NCBI GenBank assembly: GCA_007124075.1
Contig: SLFV01000272.1
Coordinates: 1 to 6,009 of the forward strand
DNA: 6,009 bases
DNA from: Roseimaritima sp.
GTDB lineage: Bacteria; Planctomycetota; Planctomycetia; Pirellulales; Pirellulaceae
Direction: 5' to 3'
Below, in pieces: positions 1 to 5,185 of the stretch (within the stretch, counting starts at the first letter, position 1; every line of letters starts with the position of its first letter). The notes beneath the pieces were generated by a model that was not told the DNA's origin, made no database searches, and saw only the letters and a list, made by a program, of their open reading frames with translations. The translations under genes were made by a program, and so were the position numbers.

Positions 1-147
1 CAGGCAGGCCCCGGTCGGATCAATCTGAGGAATACGCAGGCCCGCACAACCAACGCTCATTAACAGCGCACCGATCGATAAAACGCCCACAAAGCACGCT
101 TGGAAAATCATTGAATATGGGGCGGGGCGGTAGTTATCAGGTCGCAT
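1..147 (-). CDS. Lipoprotein, N-terminal part of a gene leaving the window (planctomycete C-x-G-L-R-x-P-x-I-D-P-T-G type)
   Basis: Only the first 49 codons are present; the reading frame is still open at base 1. The translation begins MRPDNYRPAPYS, followed by a hydrophobic stretch (about residues 14-32) and a lipobox-like L-M-S-V-G-C with the cysteine at residue 34. This predicts a type II signal peptide and a lipid-anchored mature protein starting CAGLRIPQIDPTG. From memory, that mature start is typical of large planctomycete envelope proteins, some with DUF11-like repeats; the domain part lies outside the window, so the function is unknown. The ATG at 147-145 is preceded by GGAAG about three bases upstream, a weak ribosome binding site at short spacing. 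ATG codon 13 (111-109) would give a shorter signal peptide and is an alternative start. The gene diverges from the sigma factor gene across 418 bases. Confidence 0.72.
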   Translation of the reverse strand, partial: MRPDNYRPAPYSMIFQACFVGVLSIGALLMSVGCAGLRIPQIDPTGACL

Positions 148-216
148 CGTCTTCCAACCGTGTGTGCGTACCAGCAAGGCATCATTAACTATTTGGACGG
201 AACACGCCCTCGCGTA

Positions 217-276
217 GAAAAAGGGGTCTGCCCCCTTGCAGGCCGTGCAGGTCGGAGAGGGTCAGCCCCCTTTTTC
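217..276. repeat. Long imperfect inverted repeat, probably part of a dispersed element
   Basis: The arm GAAAAAGGGGTCTGCCCC at 217-234 pairs with GGGTCAGCCCCCTTTTTC at 259-276, matching at 16 of 18 positions around a 24-base loop. RNA from either strand would fold into a strong hairpin with A-tract and T-tract ends. It resembles a bidirectional terminator, but it lies between two divergent genes where neither transcript ends, so a dispersed repeat is the better reading. The right arm continues into a sequence found again near 1271. Confidence 0.7.
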
Positions 277-291
277 AACAGGCTGCTAGGG
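267..291. repeat. Dispersed repeat arm, copy 1
   Basis: This 25-base segment begins CCCCTTTTTCAACA and ends CTAGGG. It matches 1271-1295 at 22 of 25 positions. On the minus strand it reads as a 'cctgttgaaaaagggg' word that I associate with planctomycete intergenic repeats; this association is from memory and unsearched. Confidence 0.65.
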
Positions 292-565
292 AAATCTACC
301 ACGCCTGGAGAAGAGTGATGCAAAAAAACAACATCGTAGGTTGCGTAAAATCAACGTGTTGCGTCGAGATCTTCCAGCGGCAACGGTTATGCCGGGTGGT
401 GCGGTAATCCGTGACGGTCTTATTCGACCGCCCCGCGATGTTCCCATCAAGCTGTCCGGACGGCCAGGTCCCTTTCTCCACAGACAGCTAGGAAAGTCCG
501 CGAATTCGTGTCACACTGGGAGTGTTGACCGGTGACCGCATCAGAACAAACTGCTTCCGCTACCG

Positions 566-1222
566 ATGGCAACCATGTCCGCAAATCCAGCCGATCGAAT
601 CTTGGTACAGCAGATTCGCAGCGGCGACGCGCAAGCCTGGCAGAGATTCATTCAGCAGTACGAAGGCCGACTTTTGGCGTTTGTCGAAAGCCGTGTCAAT
701 GATCACGCGACCGCTGAAGATGTTGTACAAGAAACATTGATTGGCTTCCTAACCAGTCTGCCCAACTATGATGAAAGCCGTCCCGTCGAAACCTATCTGT
801 TCGCCATTTGCGGCTTTAAGCTAACTGATCATTTGCGGCGCCAGGGACGACGTCCGGTGCTATCTTTCAATCGACCTGCCAGCACCGGCGAGGATCAGGC
901 CGGCCCGTTGGAGCTACCCGGCCCTTATCGGCAGGCAAGTTCTTTGGCTCGCAGTATGGAACAACGTCAGCTTGAGGAACAAGCGATTCAAACCGCGATC
1001 GACGAGCAAATCCAGCGTTGGCGAGAACGGGGGGATTGGACGAAACTGCTATGTTTAGAACTGATTTTTGTGTGCGGCAAAAACAACAAAGACGTTGCCA
1101 GACTCCTTGGGATTGCCGCTCAACAAGTCGCCAACTATAAGAGCGATTTTGTCCGGCGACTACGACAACAAATCATTGTGCAAAAACTAAATCCTGACGT
1201 GCTGCCGGAACTGGACGCATAA
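566..1222 (+). CDS. ECF-type RNA polymerase sigma factor (sigma-70 family)
   Basis: The 218-residue product should direct RNA polymerase core enzyme to a specific promoter set. Sigma region 2 spans about residues 19-96: the helix GDAQAWQRFIQQYEGRLLAF, the A-E-D-V-V-Q-E-T region 2.2 motif (50-57), and promoter-recognition helix residues in YLFAICGFKLTDHLRRQGRR (77-96). A variable linker (about 97-155) follows. Region 4, with a helix-turn-helix, lies at about 165-203 (NKDVARLLGIAAQQVANYKS then FVRRLRQQI). Size and the two-domain layout fit ECF factors; regions 1.1, 1.2 and 3 are absent. The ATG at 566 is preceded by an in-frame stop at 533-535. ATG at 575 (codon 4) is an equally plausible start, as neither has a visible Shine-Dalgarno site. 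No anti-sigma gene follows; the next gene is convergent. The regulon cannot be told from the window. Confidence 0.9.
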   Translation: MATMSANPADRILVQQIRSGDAQAWQRFIQQYEGRLLAFVESRVNDHATAEDVVQETLIGFLTSLPNYDESRPVETYLFAICGFKLTDHLRRQGRRPVLSFNRPASTGEDQAGPLELPGPYRQASSLARSMEQRQLEEQAIQTAIDEQIQRWRERGDWTKLLCLELIFVCGKNNKDVARLLGIAAQQVANYKSDFVRRLRQQIIVQKLNPDVLPELDA

Positions 1223-1270
1223 CGGCCTAAGTAAAAATCGAGAAGCGGGAGTAAGCCATCCCCTTTTCAT

Positions 1271-1295
1271 CCCCTTTTTCAACAAGCTCATAGGG
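1271..1295. repeat. Dispersed repeat arm, copy 2
   Basis: This copy of the 267-291 segment differs at 3 of 25 positions. It lies 48 bases after the sigma gene stop, in the gap before the 3' end of the convergent minus-strand gene. It is followed directly by the GC-rich hairpins at 1299-1327, which copy 1 lacks. The two copies therefore share one module but have different partners. Confidence 0.65.
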
Positions 1296-1298
1296 ACC

Positions 1299-1327
1299 GG
1301 GCTTCAGCCCCGCGGAACATTCCGGGG
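1299..1327. repeat. Pair of GC-rich hairpins at a convergent gene junction, possible bidirectional terminator
   Basis: GGGC/GCCC (1299-1302 with 1307-1310) forms a tight hairpin with a TTCA loop. Overlapping it, CCCC-G-CGGA at 1308-1316 pairs with TCCGGGG at 1321-1327 around ACAT, with a small bulge. The two structures share bases 1308-1310 and so compete. There is no T-run straight after either on either strand, so intrinsic termination is only possible. The sequence lies downstream of the sigma gene and contains the last seven codons and stop of the minus-strand gene. Confidence 0.5.
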
Positions 1328-1855
1328 ATACGGTAGCGGTTCCGAGCTTGGCGGGTTTTGACCTGTCCGTTCTTGCCACTGCCGACGTTCCACGGCGGTA
1401 GCGTAATAACGCAGCCAAGTCTCGTCGTCATCGTCGTTCAAGCATCTCCAGTACAAGAAGTTGTTTGGCAAATCGACTTTCTTTTCCCAACAGGGAAGAA
1501 TATCGCGGAAAATGATCGTATAAAGCTGGCGGTCCGAAAGATGTTCGGTGCATTCCAAAATCAAACGAACGCTGCGTAGTTTCAGCATCGTTTCCCCTAA
1601 CAGGCGGGAAAGTTCCGTGTCATTCAATGCGTCGGGACGTGGCAATTCCAGAATCGGCTCAAACCAATGCGAAATCGGCAAGGCAGGTGCTCGCTCCCAA
1701 GCCAACATCGACGCCAGGTACTCATTTTCAATCGATAGCGGCATGCGGGCTCGCGGTTGAAAGGACTCGTCCACATACGGTTCCAATTCGTCACGCAACC
1801 GGGCATTGTCCAGCAATAAGTCGATTTCGTTCATCGCCGGTTCCAATTCGCTCAT
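1304..1855 (-). CDS. Conserved-looking hypothetical protein, 183 residues
   Basis: I do not recognise a named domain. The protein is soluble-looking: no signal peptide or membrane segment is seen. It is acidic at the N-terminus (MSELEPAMNEIDLLLDNARL) with a middle rich in Trp and Leu. A helical region at about 80-120 (ELSRLLGETMLKLRSVRLIL onward) leads to I-L-P-C-W-E-K-K-V-D-L-P-N-N-F-L-Y-W (119-136), an Asp cluster (141-144) and E-T-W-L-R-Y-Y-A (145-152). That pattern looks like a constrained fold and resembles small planctomycete proteins I have a vague memory of. The last seven residues, PRNVPRG, and the stop lie in the GC-rich repeat at 1308-1327, so the original C-terminus may have been altered. 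ATG at 1855 and codon 8 (1834-1832) are both possible starts; the second has GGAA a suitable distance upstream. It lies 276 bases downstream of nfo on the same strand, too far to assume an operon. Confidence 0.75.
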   Translation of the reverse strand: MSELEPAMNEIDLLLDNARLRDELEPYVDESFQPRARMPLSIENEYLASMLAWERAPALPISHWFEPILELPRPDALNDTELSRLLGETMLKLRSVRLILECTEHLSDRQLYTIIFRDILPCWEKKVDLPNNFLYWRCLNDDDDETWLRYYATAVERRQWQERTGQNPPSSEPLPYPRNVPRG

Positions 1856-2057
1856 AATACTGCTGATCTTATTTCAATCGGGATCAAGAAAGAGTCGGGA
1901 GCTTTACTGCTTCGATGGTATCCGATGCCAACAGCCACTCAAGCAGCAATGTAGCCAAAAAGCAACATTGGCGTAAAAAATGCACATGCCCTGCTGCCCT
2001 GACCGCTACTAACGTTACGTTTTGACTTTCGAGCCGATCGGCGACTGATTTTTTGAG

Positions 2058-2095
2058 CCCTTCCGATTCTTCCAGCGGTACCGAACCTGGAAGGG
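2058..2095. other. Two mutually exclusive stem-loops downstream of nfo
   Basis: CTTCCAG at 2069-2075 pairs perfectly with CTGGAAG at 2087-2093 (11-base loop). CCCTTCC at 2058-2064 pairs perfectly with GGAAGGG at 2089-2095. Both use bases 2089-2093, so only one can form at a time. The site begins 37 bases after the nfo stop. No T-run follows on the minus strand, so factor-independent termination is not well supported; transcript 3'-end protection is another possibility. Confidence 0.35.
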
Positions 2096-2131
2096 ATCAT
2101 GTTGTGATTTGCTCGGCAATCGCATGACGCT

Positions 2132-3052
2132 TTACGACGCACGCGCTTTGGCGGCAAGTTTCCGCAGGATTGTCAGATTGCGGGAATCGTAGTCTTCGCC
2201 AGTCCCCGGATCGGTCCCCTTGGGAGTTTCCAAGTAGCCGGGTAACTTGCAAAAAATGGGGTCGGCAAAGACCTGGACGAATGCTTCTTGCCCAAGTTTC
2301 CCCTGACCGATGTGTTGATGACGGTCGACTCGCGATCCACAATCCTTCAGACTGTCATTCAGGTGCAATGCCTTGATTGAATCAATCGGAACCGCATCGG
2401 TCAATTCCTTTCGCATGGCAGCAAAACCGACTGCGGTGCGCAGATCGTAGCCAGCGGCGAAGGCATGACAGGTATCAAAACAGAAGCCCAACTGAGCGGG
2501 GGCAGCGATCGCATCCCAGAGATAGCCAAGCTGAGCAAACGAATGCCCTAAGCAACTCCCCTGACCCGCCGTGTTCTCCAGCAGCAGGCGGCAGGTGTGC
2601 GGAGTATAACGTGCAAACAGTTGTCCTGCGGCGGCCACCACACGTCTCAGGCCCGCGATTTCATCACTGGTCGTAAACGCGCCTGGATGCAAAACCAGCC
2701 CCGACAACCCCAGTTGATCGGCTCGCTGCAATTCAATCGTCAATGCATCAATCGACTTGGCCCACAGTTCCTCATCGGGAGTCGCCAAATTGATCAGGTA
2801 GGACGCGTGCGCGATAGGAGACACCAACCCACTTTTTTCCAACTCGCCTCGCCACGCGTCCACATCGGCATCCGTTAATGGCTTTGCATTCCACTGATTA
2901 TTGTTTTTGGTAAAAATCTGAACGCACTGGCAACCCACCGCCACCGCTCGCTGGATTCCCTTGTACAACCCTCCCGCGACCGACATGTGCGCGCCGAGCG
3001 GAGGAGGCGTGGTTGGGGCAGATGCTTGCGTTTGCTGGACCAAATTTTTCAT
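2132..3052 (-). CDS. nfo: Endonuclease IV (AP endonuclease, family 2)
   Basis: This 306-residue enzyme should cleave DNA 5' to abasic sites and remove 3' blocking groups in base excision repair in the cytoplasm. It shows the family fold from G-A-H-M-S-V-A-G-G (20-28) to the end. All nine ligands of the three-zinc site can be assigned by alignment to E. coli Nfo: H82, H122 (in L-H-P-G), E159 (in L-L-L-E-N-T-A-G), D193 and H196 (in F-D-T-C-H), H230 (in H-L-N-D-S), D243, H245 and E275 (in L-E-T-P). The start at ATG 3052 gives about 15 extra residues, Thr/Pro/Gln-rich, before the family core; the next Met, residue 23, would cut into the conserved first strand. No clear ribosome binding site precedes the start. 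The gene is divergent from the secretin gene. No neighbouring repair gene is seen. Confidence 0.95.
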   Translation of the reverse strand: MKNLVQQTQASAPTTPPPLGAHMSVAGGLYKGIQRAVAVGCQCVQIFTKNNNQWNAKPLTDADVDAWRGELEKSGLVSPIAHASYLINLATPDEELWAKSIDALTIELQRADQLGLSGLVLHPGAFTTSDEIAGLRRVVAAAGQLFARYTPHTCRLLLENTAGQGSCLGHSFAQLGYLWDAIAAPAQLGFCFDTCHAFAAGYDLRTAVGFAAMRKELTDAVPIDSIKALHLNDSLKDCGSRVDRHQHIGQGKLGQEAFVQVFADPIFCKLPGYLETPKGTDPGTGEDYDSRNLTILRKLAAKARAS

Positions 3053-3301
3053 GTCTGCTGGGATTGGTTGAGGCGGGTCCGCCGGGGCCTGTGTTCTTGC
3101 AAATGAGACAACGGAGCCATCTGTCGCAAAACCACGATTGCGTGCGTTGCATAAACTTCCGTCGGATGAGCCAGAATTTTATGGGTTTGGGTTGAAGAGA
3201 CTGTAACGATTGTGCCGAACGTAAGGAATGTCCAGGGTCGGGCCGAGTGAGTCATCTGATATTTCTGTCCAATCGCTCTGTTTTACCTGGTAGTTCGGCA
3301 A
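3053..3301. other. Divergent intergenic region between nfo and the secretin gene
   Basis: This 249-base spacer should carry promoters for both flanking genes. No -10/-35 pair, operator-like repeat or terminator stood out by eye. Open frames across it on both strands show no recognisable protein features. For the secretin frame, the last upstream in-frame stop is TGA at 3257-3259 and no ATG occurs between it and 3302. Confidence 0.5.
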
Positions 3302-5185
3302 ATGCGAACCCTTTGTTTTCGCGGTCTCCTGGGATTGTCCGCCTTATGGCTGACAAATGGTTCACCACCCGAGTTAGCCGCACAAGCACCCAATCTGCGT
3401 ACACCTCGAAATCCCCAGGTATCCGGAGCGGACTGGGAGGTTTTACCGTCGGCTGAGAACCAAGCTGGTAAGCCTGCGGCAGATCGGTTTGTAACGCGAC
3501 TGCCCGAACCGACCGAGTTTTTGGACGTCGAGGAAGGTCAGCCAACGATTTTGGAATTGGCAGAACCACCGATTCGCATTCACTTGCCTGATGAAGAAAC
3601 TGTCAAATTTGAGATTCTGGACGAGAAAGAGGGCCGGATCTTATCGCTAGTGGGGTTGAAGCCGGGGGCCACAACCCTGACGCTTTGGTTTACTGATCCC
3701 ACCGCCGCGAGAGGAGTCACGGTGGTCAGTTACCGCGTGCGGGTCATGGACGACCCAGAGCAGACTAGGCGGTATGAGCGAAAGCTTAGCAGCCTGCAAG
3801 ATGACTTAAACCGCAGTTTTCCCAACAGCGTGATTTCATTGTCCTACGTGGGCGGCGAAGTCTTGGTGCGAGGAAAGGCCAAGGACGTCGCGGAAGCGAC
3901 CCAAATCCTGCGGGTTGTCTCGCGAAGCTTGCCCGAAGATGCGAATGACACCGATTTGTCCCAACTGGAAACTCAGCTAGAGGCGGATATGGTCGCGGAG
4001 GCTTCCGCAATGCAACGTACCGACGCGTTCTTGATGCCCGGGTTGCCGCTTGCAGGTCCCGCGTTCTTCGACCCCGATCGGATTGAACGCGCCGGCGGGC
4101 TGTCCGGAATCGCTCAGGGCCGAACGATCACCGGGGCCAATGCCGCGAACATCAACAATCGAGTCGTGAATCTGCTGGAAATCTCCGGTGTTCATCAAGT
4201 GCAACTGAAGGTCACCTTGGCCGAAGTCGTACGAGACGCTGGCCGCAGTTTGGTGGCCGATTTGGGAATTGGCGACAGTTTTGTACGTCCTGGGTCAGCC
4301 AGCGTAGACTTCACTGCAATTGAGGGGGTCGGTCAGTTCACGCTCAGTTCCAATCGCTTCTTCCTGCAAGTCGACGCGTTGAAACGCTTAGGACTGGCGC
4401 GGTCGCTGGCCGAACCCAATCTGACGTCGTTGAACGGTCAGCCCGCGACATTCCTGGTCGGTGGCCAGTTTCCCATCCTTGAGTCTTCCAGCACGGTCGC
4501 GGCAGTCATTCAAAACATTCGGTTTATCCCCTTCGGCGTTCAATTGATGGTCACACCGACTGTGACGGATGGCGATCGTATCCGATTGAATTTGTTTGCA
4601 ACCGTTTCGGAGCAAGCGGGCGTAGGAATCGGTGGCGGTGGTGGTGGCGGTGGCGGCGGCGCGGGTGGGATTCAGCAGAACGACCCGGCGCAGCCACCTT
4701 CGCTTTCTACGCGAGCCTTTACCACGACGGTCGAACTACGAAGTTCGGAATCGCTTGCCATCGCAGGTCTGATCCGAAACTCACTAGTGAATAACTCGGT
4801 CCGCGTTCCCTATTTGGGTGATATCCCGGTCCTAGGAAGTTTGTTCTCGAACAATTCCACCAGCTACCAAGAGCAGGAATTGATTATCGTCGTCACCCCT
4901 CAGTTGGTTTCACCGATACCGGCAGAAGAGCGTCCGCCGCTTCCCGGTTCGGATTCCTTTGAACCGTCGGACTGTGAGTTTTTCCTGGAAGGGAGTCTGG
5001 AGGGGCGGATCGCGGAGGACTACCGTAGTCCGATTCGCGGGGACTTGGAAAAAATGCGAGCGTTCCGACAGGCGGAACAACGCCTGATCATCGGGCGGCC
5101 TGGGCACACTAGCGGCCAAGCCTTACCTGGTCCTCGCGCGAGCAAAATTAAACTTACGGAGGACCGTCGTGATCCTGTGCAATAA
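3302..5185 (+). CDS. Outer membrane secretin, CpaC/RcpA-like (type II/IV secretion or Tad pilus type)
   Basis: The 627-residue precursor should form a multimeric outer membrane channel. Residues 1-29 look like a Sec signal peptide (MRTLCFRGLLGLSALWLTNG, ending A-A-Q-A). Residues about 72-148 match the pilus-assembly N-terminal domain (FLDVEEGQPTILEL, then GLKPGATTLTLWF). About 155-210 is a BON-like or secretin N-type domain (V-I-S-L-S-Y-V-G-G-E-V-L-V-R-G-K-A). About 298-535 is the secretin core: V-Q-L-K-V-T-L-A-E-V, E-P-N-L-T-S-L-N-G-Q-P-A-T-F-L-V-G-G, F-I-P-F-G-V-Q-L-M-V-T-P, V-P-Y-L-G-D-I-P-V-L-G-S-L-F, and E-L-I-I-V-V-T-P. Ten consecutive glycines (444-453) interrupt the core. The extension after 540 contains F-E-P-S-D-C-E-F-F-L-E-G and resembles planctomycete secretins, from memory. 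ATG 3302 is the first ATG after the stop at 3257; its Shine-Dalgarno site is weak. The next gene overlaps by 17 bases. No CpaB is upstream. Confidence 0.93.
   Translation: MRTLCFRGLLGLSALWLTNGSPPELAAQAPNLRTPRNPQVSGADWEVLPSAENQAGKPAADRFVTRLPEPTEFLDVEEGQPTILELAEPPIRIHLPDEETVKFEILDEKEGRILSLVGLKPGATTLTLWFTDPTAARGVTVVSYRVRVMDDPEQTRRYERKLSSLQDDLNRSFPNSVISLSYVGGEVLVRGKAKDVAEATQILRVVSRSLPEDANDTDLSQLETQLEADMVAEASAMQRTDAFLMPGLPLAGPAFFDPDRIERAGGLSGIAQGRTITGANAANINNRVVNLLEISGVHQVQLKVTLAEVVRDAGRSLVADLGIGDSFVRPGSASVDFTAIEGVGQFTLSSNRFFLQVDALKRLGLARSLAEPNLTSLNGQPATFLVGGQFPILESSSTVAAVIQNIRFIPFGVQLMVTPTVTDGDRIRLNLFATVSEQAGVGIGGGGGGGGGGAGGIQQNDPAQPPSLSTRAFTTTVELRSSESLAIAGLIRNSLVNNSVRVPYLGDIPVLGSLFSNNSTSYQEQELIIVVTPQLVSPIPAEERPPLPGSDSFEPSDCEFFLEGSLEGRIAEDYRSPIRGDLEKMRAFRQAEQRLIIGRPGHTSGQALPGPRASKIKLTEDRRDPVQ
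4631..4670 (+). repeat. Glycine-codon run inside the secretin gene
   Basis: Ten successive GGT/GGC codons are followed by GCG, GGT and GGG, giving G10-A-G-G at residues 444-456. The codons are mixed, so the run is degenerate at the DNA level. It sits in the loop between the strand ending N-L-F-A-T-V-S-E-Q-A-G and S-L-S-T-R-A-F-T-T-T. Other secretins have a low-conservation Ser/Ala-rich loop at this point. Confidence 0.9.
5158..5162 (+). promoter_or_regulatory. Strong Shine-Dalgarno site inside the secretin 3' end
   Basis: GGAGG lies six bases before GTG at 5169-5171, within the last codons of the secretin. It is the best ribosome binding site in the window, where most genes have weak ones. 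It supports GTG 5169 as the start of the downstream lipoprotein and suggests translational coupling of the two. Confidence 0.65.

Larger units (their letters stand above)
148..565. other. Divergent intergenic region without a convincing gene
   Basis: This 418-base spacer separates the leftward lipoprotein gene from the rightward sigma factor gene. Its left half holds an imperfect inverted repeat (217-276) and one copy of a repeated arm (267-291). The right half, about 296-540, is open in two overlapping frames on opposite strands. Neither product shows a recognisable domain, signal peptide or clear ribosome binding site. Small inverted repeats occur, such as CGGCA/TGCCG around 378-394 and the palindrome GTCCGGAC around 454-461. 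The promoters of both flanking genes should lie here. A TTGACC at 525-530 is the only -35-like word near the sigma gene, and no good -10 sits at the right distance. Confidence 0.6.

Noticed and set aside
217..276. Inverted repeat as an intrinsic terminator
   Set aside because: It sits between divergent genes, so neither known transcript ends there; a dispersed repeat fits better.
296..535. Overlapping small open frames on both strands (minus 296-481, plus 341-535)
   Set aside because: No ribosome binding site, domain or signal peptide; they lie beside a repeat and overlap each other on opposite strands.
525..553. TTGACC as a -35 box for the sigma gene
   Set aside because: No reasonable -10 sequence at 16-18 bases; one hexamer is weak evidence.
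2033..2042. Palindrome GCCGATCGGC as an operator
   Set aside because: A single 10-base palindrome is expected by chance and it is not near a gene start.
2377..2878. Plus-strand open frames opposite nfo
   Set aside because: They are antisense to a gene with all catalytic residues intact and show no protein features.
3049..3255. Minus-strand open frame upstream of nfo as a separate gene
   Set aside because: It overlaps the nfo start, has no recognisable features and lies in the divergent promoter region.
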